NCBI GenBank assembly: GCA_030603345.1
Contig: JAUVXZ010000003.1
Coordinates: forward strand, 1-46,537
DNA from: Pseudomonadota bacterium
Lineage (GTDB): Bacteria; Desulfobacterota; DSM-4660; Desulfatiglandales; B25-G16
Direction: 5' to 3'
DNA length: 46,537 bases
The position numbers and the translations under genes were made by a program. Positions 16,098-23,389 of the stretch are shown here, piece after piece (the first letter of the stretch is position 1; each line of letters begins with the position of its first letter). The notes beneath the pieces are model-generated. The model was not told the DNA's origin. It searched no databases and saw only the letters and a list, made by a program, of their open reading frames with translations.

Positions 16098-16829
16098 CTA
16101 TTTTCGTAAGTCCTGTCTTTTCGCCCGCTTTCCGCCTAAGTATGCTTCGCGGACCTTTTCATTGGAACTGAGCTCTTCACCACTGCCTGCAAGAACGATC
16201 TTTCCAATCTCCAGCACATATCCACGATCTGCGACTTGAAAGGCCTTTCTGGCGTTCTGCTCTACCAGGAGTATGGCGACATCGGCAGTCTTGAGTTCCA
16301 TGATTTTTGCGAAGACCTCGTTTACCAATTTAGGTGCAAGGCCCAGGGAAGGCTCATCCATCATGAAGAGCTTGGGCCGGGCCATCAGGGCCCTGCCGAG
16401 AGCCAGCATCTGCTGTTCTCCGCCACTCAGGGTCTTACCCAACTGCCCCTGCCTTTCCTGAAGGATGGGAAACATCTGAAAAACTGTATCGAGGGAGTCG
16501 TTGAGATCCTCACCAGGCCGGCTGAATCCTCCCATAAGGAGGTTTTCCAAGACAGTCATCTGGCTTAAAACCTCCCTCCCCTCTTGGATCAAACAAATTC
16601 CCCGCCGGACAATTTTGTGAGGAGGGATCTTCACGATATTCTCCCCTTCAAAGATTACCTCTCCTTTGGATGGGGTAAGAATACCCGAAATGACACTGAG
16701 CAGGGTGGTCTTTCCTGCCCCGTTAGCCCCGATCAGCGTAACGATCTCCCCCTTCCTCACCTCCAGGTCAATGCCCTTTAGAACCTGTATGGTTCCGTAA
16801 CGTGCTTCAATCCCTTTGACCTCAAACAT
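16098..16829 (-). CDS. livF: LIV-type ABC transporter ATP-binding protein LivF (second system)
   Basis: From ATG 16829 the protein is 243 residues (MFEVKGIEARYGTIQVLKG). It has Walker A GANGAGKTT, signature LSGGEQQMLALGRAL, Walker B LFMMDEPSLGLAP and LLVEQNARKAF. The track's start at 16895 would run through the end of livG; 16829 lies six bases after an AGGGA site and eight bases after the livG stop. It completes the second LIV-type importer. Confidence 0.95.
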   Translation of the reverse strand: MFEVKGIEARYGTIQVLKGIDLEVRKGEIVTLIGANGAGKTTLLSVISGILTPSKGEVIFEGENIVKIPPHKIVRRGICLIQEGREVLSQMTVLENLLMGGFSRPGEDLNDSLDTVFQMFPILQERQGQLGKTLSGGEQQMLALGRALMARPKLFMMDEPSLGLAPKLVNEVFAKIMELKTADVAILLVEQNARKAFQVADRGYVLEIGKIVLAGSGEELSSNEKVREAYLGGKRAKRQDLRK

Positions 16830-16836
16830 AAATTCC

Positions 16837-17586
16837 CTACTCTTCTTCCCTTCCAAGATAGGCCTCAATGACAGCCTCGCTTGCCTGGATTTCATCTGGT
16901 GTGCCCTGGGCGATCAATTCTCCAAAATTGAGTACAGATATATAATCACAGATCCCCATGACCACGTTCATATCGTGCTCGATCAAAAAAACAGTCTTTC
17001 CCGTATTCCGGATCTCACTGATTCTGTCCAGAAGGTCCTCGGTTTCCGCCTCATTCATGCCTGCAGCGGGTTCATCCAGGAGCAAAAGCCGTGGCTCAAG
17101 AGCAAGGGCCCTGGCAATCTCCAGGCGCCTTTGTTCACCATAAGCAAGGCTCAAACTCTGCTCCTTGCGTTTTTCCCAAAGGCCCATCCTTCTCAGCAGG
17201 TCATCGGCCTCTTCTTCAAATCCTCTTTCTTTCGCACTAAAGAGTTGGACCAGACTAGTGACACCTGATCGTGCCCTGATGTTCTGGGCCACCAGTATGT
17301 TTTCCTTCACGGTCATGGTGCCAAAGAGCCTGATATTTTGGAAGGTTCGGGCTATTCCCAATTTTGCAATCTTGTGAGCCTTAAGCCCGGTTAACTCATT
17401 TCCCAGGAATTGGATGGAGCCCACGGTTGCAGGTAAAAACCCGGTAATAAGGTTAAACAGAGTCGTTTTCCCGGCTCCATTGGGACCAATGAGGCCATAA
17501 ATCTGTTTTTCCTTCACATGAAACGTGATCTCCTCAAGAGCTTTTAGGCCTCCGAAGTGTTTTGATATGTGTGCGATCTCAAGCAT
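16837..17586 (-). CDS. livG: LIV-type ABC transporter ATP-binding protein LivG (second system)
   Basis: A 249-residue ATPase with Walker A GPNGAGKTT, ARTFQNIRLFGTMTVKENI, signature LAYGEQRRLEIARAL, Walker B LLLLDEPAAGMN and FLIEHDMNVVMG. Its signature motif is the usual LivG form, unlike the divergent one of the first system. It starts one base after livM ends, so the two are tightly coupled. Confidence 0.95.
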   Translation of the reverse strand: MLEIAHISKHFGGLKALEEITFHVKEKQIYGLIGPNGAGKTTLFNLITGFLPATVGSIQFLGNELTGLKAHKIAKLGIARTFQNIRLFGTMTVKENILVAQNIRARSGVTSLVQLFSAKERGFEEEADDLLRRMGLWEKRKEQSLSLAYGEQRRLEIARALALEPRLLLLDEPAAGMNEAETEDLLDRISEIRNTGKTVFLIEHDMNVVMGICDYISVLNFGELIAQGTPDEIQASEAVIEAYLGREEE

Positions 17587-17587
17587 C

Positions 17588-18442
17588 TCAAGAACTCGCC
17601 TTTCGGAAAATCCCGCCGACCCATTCTCCGGCGTTCCTTACCATGTGCCGGCTGATGATCCCAGAGGGACGAAAAATCATCATGAGAACCAATACACTAC
17701 CATACACGCTTAGACGCCAACCCCCCATGAAACGCAATACCTCAGGGAGGATGCTAAAGATAACGCCTCCCAGCAAAGCTCCCCAGAAGGTATACATCCC
17801 CCCCAGAATGACGCAAAGGATGGCCATGGCAGAAACGAGGATATGGAAATTACCCGATTCGATATAGAACATATAATGGGCATAGAGACCTCCGGCAATC
17901 CCCGCAGTAAATGACCCGAGCCAGAAAACGCCTAGTTTCAGCAAGGTCACATTCAGTCCGATTGAACTGGCCACCTCCGCATCATCCCGAAGAGCATCCA
18001 AAGAGCGCCCTAACCGCGATCGGCTCAAGAGCCAGAAGAGTATAATTAGTACCAGAACCCAGCCGTATATCATGGGCATGGTTGCTCCAACGGGCCCCCG
18101 GAAGCCATAGGCCCCTCCTGTAGGCTCAAAAATCATAAAAAAGGTCCGCACCACCTCGCCGAAGCCAAACGTCCCCATGACAAAGTAAAGGCCTTCAAGC
18201 CTCAGGAGGGGAATCCCTATCAGGAGCCCTATAAAGCTGGCGGCGAGGGCTCCGATGAGCAGGGCGGGAAAGATGGGCATGCCCAATTTTACGCTAAGAT
18301 ACGCCGATGTGTATGCCCCAATGGCCATAAACCCAGCATTTCCAAGAGAAACCTGATCAGCCATGACTATGGCATATACGCTTAAGGCCATCAGGATATT
18401 GACTCCCATGAGGGCAATCACGCCTTGCGTGTAGACGCTCAT
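17588..18442 (-). CDS. livM: LIV-type ABC transporter permease LivM (second system)
   Basis: A 284-residue polytopic membrane protein with ADQVSLGNAGFMAIGAYTSA and the loop GRSLDALRDDAEVASSIGLN, matching LivM. The track's start at 18451 is a TTG directly against the ribosome-binding site; the ATG at 18442 lies nine bases after AGGAG and is preferred. It sits between livH and livG. Confidence 0.94.
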   Translation of the reverse strand: MSVYTQGVIALMGVNILMALSVYAIVMADQVSLGNAGFMAIGAYTSAYLSVKLGMPIFPALLIGALAASFIGLLIGIPLLRLEGLYFVMGTFGFGEVVRTFFMIFEPTGGAYGFRGPVGATMPMIYGWVLVLIILFWLLSRSRLGRSLDALRDDAEVASSIGLNVTLLKLGVFWLGSFTAGIAGGLYAHYMFYIESGNFHILVSAMAILCVILGGMYTFWGALLGGVIFSILPEVLRFMGGWRLSVYGSVLVLMMIFRPSGIISRHMVRNAGEWVGGIFRKASS

Positions 18443-18460
18443 CCGTTCCAACTCCTATGA

Positions 18461-19321
18461 TTACTGTTCTTTGGTTCCAAAAAGTCCCTCGGGTTTAAAG
18501 ACAATAAAGGCCAAGAATAGGCCAAAGAGGATAATATCTCGGTAACCTGCGGTAAAATAGGCATCGTTCATGATCTCGATGATCCCGATCATGAGCCCAC
18601 CGATCATAGCCCCTCTCAGATTCCCCACGCCTCCAATCACCATGGCTACCATACCGATCAGGCCTTGACGGATCCCTATAAAGGGGGTGATCTGCAAGTA
18701 GACCAGGGCTGTCAGGACCCCTGCTACACCGGCCAGTGCACCAGAGACAAAAAAGGTGAAGACAATGACCCAATTGATATTGACTCCCAAAAGACTGGCT
18801 GTCTGCGGTTTTTCCGATGTGGCCCGCATGGCCCGACCGAAGCTGGTCCTTTTTACAAACTGGTCTATTCCCACCATCAATAGGATGGAGGTGGCCAGGA
18901 TAATGATGTCGATGGATGAGACCAGAACGGGACCTAACTGGAATTGGGCTATCTCTGTGGTCTGCGGATATCGAGAAGGCTCCGAGCCCCAGATTTGTGT
19001 GGCTACGTTTTGCAAAACAATCCCGAAGGCAATGGTGCTGAGCAAGGGCATCAGGAAATGAGCCTTCCTGAGGGGACGAAAACAAAGACGCTCGATGATG
19101 ATTGTGACGATGCCTGCTCCTACCATAGCCAGAATCAGGGCGAGGTAAAGAGGCATCCCCAACATGGCGAAGCTCAGCCCAAGAAAGGCCCCGAACATGA
19201 AAACGTCGCCATGGGCAATGTTCAACATCTTAAGGAGCCCCAGCACCAGGGTAAACCCTAAGGCAAGGAGAGAATAGGTGCTGCCCAGCGTCAGCCCGTT
19301 GACGAGTTGTTGCAGAAACAT
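18461..19321 (-). CDS. livH: LIV-type ABC transporter permease LivH (second system)
   Basis: A 286-residue polytopic permease starting MFLQQLVNGLTLGSTYSLLA, with MLNIAHGDVFMFGAFLG and the loop GRAMRATSEKPQTASLLGVN. The track's start (19333) is a TTG; ATG 19321 follows TGGAG by about six bases and is the better choice. It is separated from livK by a strong hairpin. Confidence 0.94.
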   Translation of the reverse strand: MFLQQLVNGLTLGSTYSLLALGFTLVLGLLKMLNIAHGDVFMFGAFLGLSFAMLGMPLYLALILAMVGAGIVTIIIERLCFRPLRKAHFLMPLLSTIAFGIVLQNVATQIWGSEPSRYPQTTEIAQFQLGPVLVSSIDIIILATSILLMVGIDQFVKRTSFGRAMRATSEKPQTASLLGVNINWVIVFTFFVSGALAGVAGVLTALVYLQITPFIGIRQGLIGMVAMVIGGVGNLRGAMIGGLMIGIIEIMNDAYFTAGYRDIILFGLFLAFIVFKPEGLFGTKEQ

Positions 19322-19347
19322 CAGTGGCTCCAAAAAGGGATATAGCT

Positions 19348-19370
19348 GGGGCGGCCCAAAGGACCGCCCC
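19348..19370 (-). other. Stable GC hairpin between livK and livH (second system)
   Basis: GGGGCGG (19348-19354) and CCGCCCC (19364-19370) form a 7-bp stem that can extend inward by two G-C pairs. On the minus strand a CCCTTTTT run follows only after about ten bases. It may be a leaky terminator or an mRNA-protecting stem that raises livK product over the membrane components, a pattern known for binding-protein operons. Confidence 0.6.
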
Positions 19371-19389
19371 CAAGGATATCAGCGATGGA

Positions 19390-20598
19390 TTATTGACCCG
19401 CGATGGGTACCCAATGACCCCCCTTAATCTCAAACACATGCACGTCCTTGATGCCATCGCCTACGCAGTTGAAGCCCCTGCTGGCCACGCCTCTGAAGTC
19501 CCTGAGGGTAGCCATATAGTACATGAGCTTATCCTGATCCATTTGGAGATCTCCGGGCTTGTTGCTGACACACATGTGTTTGATGGCCTCCACGATCATG
19601 AAGACGGCATCATAGCCGTTCACCGGATAATAATCCGGTGTCGCCGTGTATTGGCTTGTATACATGGTCTTGGCCCGCTTCTTGTACGCCTTAACGAACT
19701 CCTTGCTCTCGGGGGTGTCCAGGTCGATGTTCCAGATGGTTCCAGAAAAGGTCCCTACCACGGCCTTGCCTCCAAGCTCGGGGACCTCCCCTTCCATAAT
19801 GGGGGCTGTGCTCATAAAGGGCTGAGTCATCCCTTGTCTTCGGGCCTCTGTTATAATATTGAGTGCATCAGGGCCCAGGGCGCCCATCCCGACCCCATCC
19901 GGGTTCATGGCCTTCAGTTTGGTAATCTGGGCCCTGAACTGGGTGTCATTGGTCTGAAAGGTCACGGGCTTATCGCCTGTCATGACTTCGATTCCCTGTG
20001 CCTTGAATGCAGGTGGAAGGACCTTGGTGCCCACGGACTTGGAGACGGCGTCCTTGATATCCGTGATGATGGCCACCTTCTTGATGTTGTATCTCTTTTT
20101 CCACTCCCTGATCACAGCCACTGCAACCTTGTCTTCTGTCAGGGTATTTCGAAATGCATAGGGCCGGTTTGCAGCGGCCAGCCCCGGTTTGGAGGAGGCC
20201 ACAGCGATCTGGATGATCTTGAGCCTGTTGCCCAAGGGGAAAGTGGTCTCCCCCACAGAACTGTAATGGGGACCCACGATGGCAAGGACCTTGTGGTCTC
20301 CAGCCAACTTGCGCACGGCGTTCACTGCCTCTTGAGGATTGCTTGCCGTATCCTCAATATATAACTTCAGAGGAACGCCGTTTACCCCTCCCCTGGCGTT
20401 GATCACATCCACGGCCGCCTGGGCGCCGATCGCTTCACGCTTGCCCACATTGGCGCCATGACCCGTGATGGGGCAAACCGCACCGATCTTGATCTCTTTG
20501 CCGGCAATAGGCCCGGCAAAAGAGGATGTATGGAATGCCAGTGTACACAATAGGACGGAAAAAAATACGATTATTGCGGTAGTGGTTTTTCTTCCCAT
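19390..20598 (-). CDS. livK: LIV-type ABC transporter periplasmic substrate-binding protein (second system)
   Basis: A 402-residue protein with signal peptide (MGRKTTTAIIVFFSVLLCTL, cleavage after SSFAG or nearby) and the Leu/Ile/Val-binding fold: KEIKIGAVCPITGHGANVG, AAVDVINARGGVNGVPLKLY and YPVNGYDAVFMIVEAIK. AAAGGAGG precedes the ATG. It is the first gene of a minus-strand unit continuing through livHMGF into the COG1233 oxidoreductase, UbiD-like and zinc-ribbon genes. That placement suggests the ligand feeds those enzymes. Confidence 0.94.
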   Translation of the reverse strand: MGRKTTTAIIVFFSVLLCTLAFHTSSFAGPIAGKEIKIGAVCPITGHGANVGKREAIGAQAAVDVINARGGVNGVPLKLYIEDTASNPQEAVNAVRKLAGDHKVLAIVGPHYSSVGETTFPLGNRLKIIQIAVASSKPGLAAANRPYAFRNTLTEDKVAVAVIREWKKRYNIKKVAIITDIKDAVSKSVGTKVLPPAFKAQGIEVMTGDKPVTFQTNDTQFRAQITKLKAMNPDGVGMGALGPDALNIITEARRQGMTQPFMSTAPIMEGEVPELGGKAVVGTFSGTIWNIDLDTPESKEFVKAYKKRAKTMYTSQYTATPDYYPVNGYDAVFMIVEAIKHMCVSNKPGDLQMDQDKLMYYMATLRDFRGVASRGFNCVGDGIKDVHVFEIKGGHWVPIAGQ

Positions 20599-20682
20599 GA
20601 TTTACCCCTCCTTTTTTGGGTTTTGGATAAACGGTTTTGTTGCTAGGCCCAGTAAAAGCGATAGCATGAAGCTTCCGTTTCC

Positions 20683-20693
20683 ATCACCTCCTT
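20683..20693 (-). promoter_or_regulatory. Extended Shine-Dalgarno-like sequence in the second livK leader
   Basis: Minus-strand AAGGAGGTGAT lies about 85 bases before the livK ATG, next to a short open frame of about a dozen codons (METEASCYRFYWA). It parallels the element at 2068-2079 upstream of the first livK. Confidence 0.35.
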
Positions 20694-20720
20694 CCAGCTT
20701 TATTCCACGTTTACTGGATA

Positions 20721-20750
20721 CCTATATTTTAGAGAATAACCCTTTGTCAA
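20721..20750 (-). promoter_or_regulatory. Sigma-70-type promoter of the second livK operon
   Basis: Minus strand: -35 TTGACA (20750-20745), 18-base spacer, -10 TATAGG (20726-20721). The leader to the livK ATG is about 115 bases. The TTGATATATTAA-related element is just upstream (20761-20772). Confidence 0.6.
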
Positions 20751-20760
20751 GGCTTTTTAT

Positions 20761-20772
20761 GATATATTAAAT
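20761..20772 (-). promoter_or_regulatory. GATATATTAAAT element upstream of the second livK promoter
   Basis: This is the same 12-mer found in the three ligase-type leaders, here placed about ten bases upstream of the -35 box rather than downstream of the promoter; the flanking base gives ATGATATATTAA. The surrounding sequence is very AT-rich, so chance is possible. Shared regulation of the second importer with the three leader-repeat genes is inferred. Confidence 0.4.
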
Positions 20773-21054
20773 TATATATATTTAGCTTTGTTTTTCTTAG
20801 AGGCCTGTAGATTCTTTTAGCAATGGTCTTGACTTTTTCTCCTACGCGCTAATGGAAGTTCGGAGCAAAATGGAACGAGAATATACGATGAACCAACCTG
20901 TGGTGAGATTTCTGTTCATGGTTTCTTTGACGTGAGATGCCGGGCGGGTGGGGTCCACCATCTCCACATCAGACTGAATCTCGGCAATGGTTATAGAATT
21001 TGGACTCATTCCTTTTTTTGCCTTTTCTTCAACCTTATCCAGAAGCTGGCTGGT
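20773..21054 (-). other. Gene-free stretch with a decayed reading frame
   Basis: No intact gene. On the minus strand the frame directly after the livF-like stop at 21055 stays open for about 70 codons and reads like protein (for example SITIAEIQSDVEMVDPTRP) before stopping near 20842. It was not recognised. With the livF tail next to it, the stretch looks like eroded remains of an older operon. Confidence 0.4.
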
Positions 21055-21129
21055 TTACATGGCCAAATAGGTCTTTTTGATTTGCTTGTCTTCGAGTAGT
21101 TCCTTAGACGTGCCCCACCTTCGCAAGGG
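21055..21129 (-). pseudogene. C-terminal remnant of a third livF-like gene
   Basis: Minus-strand translation gives GTSKELLEDKQIKKTYLAM followed by a stop (TAA, 21057-21055). This is the typical ending of LivF/LivG ATPases (compare GTPDEIQASEAVIEAYLG in this window's LivG). Nothing upstream continues the ATPase; the next bases lead into the end of the polyprenyl synthase gene. It shows that a further LIV cassette once lay here and was cut by rearrangement. Confidence 0.65.
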
Positions 21130-21156
21130 ACGAAGCAATCTAAATTTTGCTGAGCA

Positions 21157-22125
21157 TTACCTGATAATATCTGCATTAAGCTGCATCAAATCTTCTTTTG
21201 CCGATGATGCGGGAAAATAATCCAGGAACCTGGCCGCCTTGTCCACATAAAGCCTTGCTTCAGATCGAACCTTTTCAATTACCCCATTGTTTCTGACCAT
21301 TTCAATTATCTTCTCATAATCTTCATCGTAGCCGCTATAAGCTTTGAATAAAGCCTCTAGCCGTTCGATTTCGGTTCCCTTAAGATTGGAGAGGGTATAG
21401 ATGAGCGGCAAGGTGATTTTACCCTTTGTCAAATCCTTTCTGACCGGTTTCCTGAATCCGTCTTCACATGAGGTGTAATCTAAAAGATCATCCATTATTT
21501 GAAAGGCGATACCCAGGTCTAATCCAAATTGACTCAAATGATAGACAGCCTGTTTTTCAGCACCGGCCATTATCGCACCACAGGCACAGGCAGCAGAAAA
21601 CAACACAGCAGTTTTTGAAATAACGATTTCCATATATTCATCTCTGCTTATATGCCAATTACCTCTTTGTACTAATTCTAAAACCTGACCTTCGGCAATT
21701 CGGGTTGTTGTATCAGCCAGGGTCTTTAAAAACTCTGAATTATTACTGGCGGCTGCTATGGCAAAGTGCTTTGTTTTCAGAAAATCACCACCCAAAACCG
21801 CCGCCGAGTTTCTCCAGACATGGTTGGCTGAAGGTTTCCTTGTTCCCATTTCGGCGTTGTCTAAAACATCATCATGGAACAGGGAAGCAGTGTGGATATA
21901 TTCAAAAATGGTTGAAAAATGATAGATATCCTCTTCCTGGTAACCGCATAGCCGGCATGACATAACAAACAAGAGTGGTCGTAGCCTCTTCCCTTCCCCT
22001 AAAAAAGAGTGATTGCCGATAACCTCTGTGAGGGATACGAGACTGTTGAAAGTCCTGCTTAATTCAGCATTGATTCTTTCAAAATGGCCGTTGAATTGGT
22101 CTAAGAGTGTTTTGTCTGATCCCAT
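21157..22125 (-). CDS. Polyprenyl (isoprenoid) diphosphate synthase
   Basis: A 322-residue trans-prenyltransferase. The first aspartate-rich motif is in ASLFHDDVLDNAEMGTRKP (DDxxD) near residue 84 and the second in FQIMDDLLDYTS near residue 213; GEGKRLRPLL and the GGDFLKT segment also fit. It condenses isopentenyl diphosphate units, giving a quinone side chain or other long isoprenoid. It has no clear ribosome-binding site. Its start lies 25 bases inside a truncated ligase N-terminal ORF (22101-22235), so translation may depend on coupling to that leader ORF. Confidence 0.9.
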   Translation of the reverse strand: MGSDKTLLDQFNGHFERINAELSRTFNSLVSLTEVIGNHSFLGEGKRLRPLLFVMSCRLCGYQEEDIYHFSTIFEYIHTASLFHDDVLDNAEMGTRKPSANHVWRNSAAVLGGDFLKTKHFAIAAASNNSEFLKTLADTTTRIAEGQVLELVQRGNWHISRDEYMEIVISKTAVLFSAACACGAIMAGAEKQAVYHLSQFGLDLGIAFQIMDDLLDYTSCEDGFRKPVRKDLTKGKITLPLIYTLSNLKGTEIERLEALFKAYSGYDEDYEKIIEMVRNNGVIEKVRSEARLYVDKAARFLDYFPASSAKEDLMQLNADIIR

Positions 22126-22235
22126 GAGAGGTTAACCATAAGCCTTGCCATGTTCAATTTTTCCGGGATGCCCAATTTGTAAAATCCCTGGCTATCCATT
22201 CTCAGATAGGTTTGATCTATTTCGATGGTCTTCAT
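22101..22235 (-). pseudogene. Truncated CoA ligase N-terminus (44 residues) acting as leader ORF of the prenyl synthase
   Basis: The frame MKTIEIDQTYLRMDSQGFYK.. copies the first residues of the CoA ligase at 12250 almost exactly, then breaks off after MARLMVN and ends LSWDQTKHS. It has the same GGGTGG ribosome-binding site. The stop lies inside the prenyl synthase gene. The track's longer start (22406) is upstream of the promoter and is not used. No enzyme activity is possible; a coupling or leader role is inferred. Confidence 0.85.
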
Positions 22236-22299
22236 ATCGCCACCCTTTTTTATCTTATCTTGACGTTCCTCTTTTTTGAGGCGAAGATTTATATATGTT

Positions 22300-22311
22300 G
22301 ATATATTAAAT
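22300..22311 (-). promoter_or_regulatory. TTGATATATTAA-type dyad, likely operator, copy 2
   Basis: The same 12-mer as at 12314-12325 and in the same position relative to the promoter (about +11 to +22). Confidence 0.5.
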
Positions 22312-22329
22312 ACTAGTTTACTAGCCAAT

Positions 22330-22358
22330 TTTCTAGTTGAACCTTTATGTGGTGTCAA
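22330..22358 (-). promoter_or_regulatory. Promoter of leader repeat copy 2
   Basis: Minus strand: -35 TTGACA (22358-22353), 17-base spacer, -10 TAGAAA (22335-22330). The core is the same as copy 1. Confidence 0.6.
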
Positions 22359-22387
22359 GTAAAAAAAACAAAAGGGAAAACATCTGG

Positions 22388-22427
22388 ATTCGCACAATTC
22401 GCACAAGAAGAAATTCGCACAAGAAGG
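22388..22427 (+). repeat. Three direct repeats of ATTCGCACAA upstream of the fmdE-like promoter
   Basis: ATTCGCACAA occurs at 22388, 22397 and 22413; the last two extend to ATTCGCACAAGAAG. They end immediately before the -35 box of the plus-strand promoter, a typical place for activator binding. They are too short and too few to be a CRISPR. Confidence 0.5.
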
Positions 22428-22456
22428 TTGACACTACTACTTTGGTACATTATCCT
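22428..22456 (+). promoter_or_regulatory. Sigma-70-type promoter for the fmdE-like gene
   Basis: TTGACA (22428-22433), 17-base spacer, TATCCT (22451-22456). The next gene on this strand begins at 22527. Confidence 0.65.
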
Positions 22457-22526
22457 TACGGGCCAGTATTATCAAGTCTAGTGAGGATACATAGCTAGAA
22501 ATCTTTTATAAGGAGTTTCTGTACTG

Positions 22527-23174
22527 GTGGAGATTAAGAATTATAAGGGTAAGATTGGTTTAGAAGACTATTTTGAGCAGTGCAGGAATTTTCACGGCTC
22601 TATGGGCCCGGGTTTAGTTCTGGGAGGCATGATGGTGGATTGGGCCCTGGAGGCCATGGAACCATCTCAGATATTCAATGCCGTAGTAGAAACGAGAAAG
22701 TGTCTCCCCGATGCCGTCCAAATTCTGACCAAATGCAGTGTCGGCAATGGTTGGTTGAAGATCTTAGACTGGGGTAAACTGGCCATAACTCTTTACGACA
22801 TCAATACACTTGTGGGTGCCAGGGTCCATCTCGACTATGAAAAGGTGGCTGGATATCCCCTTGTGAAGGCCTGGGCATTGAAAGAAAAACCCAAGACGGA
22901 GAACCCGTTAGAGCCCTTGATAGAGGAGATGATCAAGGGTGGGCGAGACATGCTCACTTGCAGAAAAGGGGTTATCGGGACAATTCCGGAAAAGCTTGCT
23001 CCTTATGAGCAGCCCAGACTCTGTTCCAATTGCGGGGAGGCCTTCCGATACGGATCAGACAATATATGTCAAGGATGCTTAGAACCTTTTTTTCAAGGAG
23101 GTGTAATCTCCATCCAATCATCTCAACTTGGTAAAACAGAAAACGGTCACTTCCAGCATTCGATTGTGATTTGA
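22527..23174 (+). CDS. FmdE-like protein with C-terminal zinc ribbon
   Basis: The 215-residue protein matches the FmdE family (formylmethanofuran dehydrogenase subunit E-like): FHGSMGPGLVLGGMMVDWAL near residue 22, KCLPDAVQILTKCSVGNGWLKI near residue 60, and a C-terminal ribbon CSNCGEAF..CQGC near residue 165. In family members I know the first motif is FHGHxCPG; here the histidine and cysteine of that motif are S and G. The start is GTG with AAGGAG 11 bases upstream. Role unknown; relatives occur near molybdenum or tungsten enzymes. It is transcribed opposite to its neighbours from its own promoter. Confidence 0.8.
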   Translation: MEIKNYKGKIGLEDYFEQCRNFHGSMGPGLVLGGMMVDWALEAMEPSQIFNAVVETRKCLPDAVQILTKCSVGNGWLKILDWGKLAITLYDINTLVGARVHLDYEKVAGYPLVKAWALKEKPKTENPLEPLIEEMIKGGRDMLTCRKGVIGTIPEKLAPYEQPRLCSNCGEAFRYGSDNICQGCLEPFFQGGVISIQSSQLGKTENGHFQHSIVI

Positions 23175-23245
23175 GAATCCGGATAGCGACTGGTTTTTAT
23201 AACGAAATGCTCCCCATTTGAATCAGTTGGTTAGGGAGTTGTTGT

Positions 23246-23383
23246 GTGCCTCAAAAGTTGGAACAATACGGAAAGCGGGTTCTTTCTGGGGCCGAAATGA
23301 TGCGTAGCGGTTTCTATGGCAGCATAGATGCATGCGGGGATGAACTACGTTCGGGGCAGGAACCTCTGGTTTCAATACGGTAG
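23246..23383 (+). CDS. Small unrecognised ORF, 45 residues
   Basis: GTG start with AGGGAG seven bases upstream; the product is about MPQKLEQYGKRVLSGAEMMR then SGFYGSIDACGDELRSGQEP and LVSIR. It is too short for the ORF track. Composition looks protein-like and the ribosome-binding site is well placed, but no family was recognised. It follows the fmdE-like gene on the same strand and ends seven bases from the convergent SRPBCC gene. It may be a genuine small protein or the tail of a lost gene. Confidence 0.45.
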   Translation: MPQKLEQYGKRVLSGAEMMRSGFYGSIDACGDELRSGQEPLVSIR

Positions 23384-23389
23384 TCTCAG

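Larger units (their letters stand above)
22132..22380 (-). repeat. Leader repeat, copy 2 (upstream of the prenyl synthase)
   Basis: Homologous to 12060-12480 from the promoter through ATGGTTAAC of the truncated ligase frame. It lacks the block upstream of the promoter that copies 1 and 3 share. Confidence 0.85.

Noticed and set aside
19324-20364. 346-residue plus-strand ORF
   Set aside because: It is antisense to the second livK, which has a signal peptide, family motifs and a strong ribosome-binding site.
22101-22406. Track ORF starting at 22406 (MCELCESRC..)
   Set aside because: That start lies upstream of the predicted promoter; the ligase-like start at 22235 with GGGTGG is used.
22388-22427. 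Possible CRISPR repeats
   Set aside because: The repeat unit is 10-14 bases at spacings of 9 and 16; there are no spacers or cas genes.
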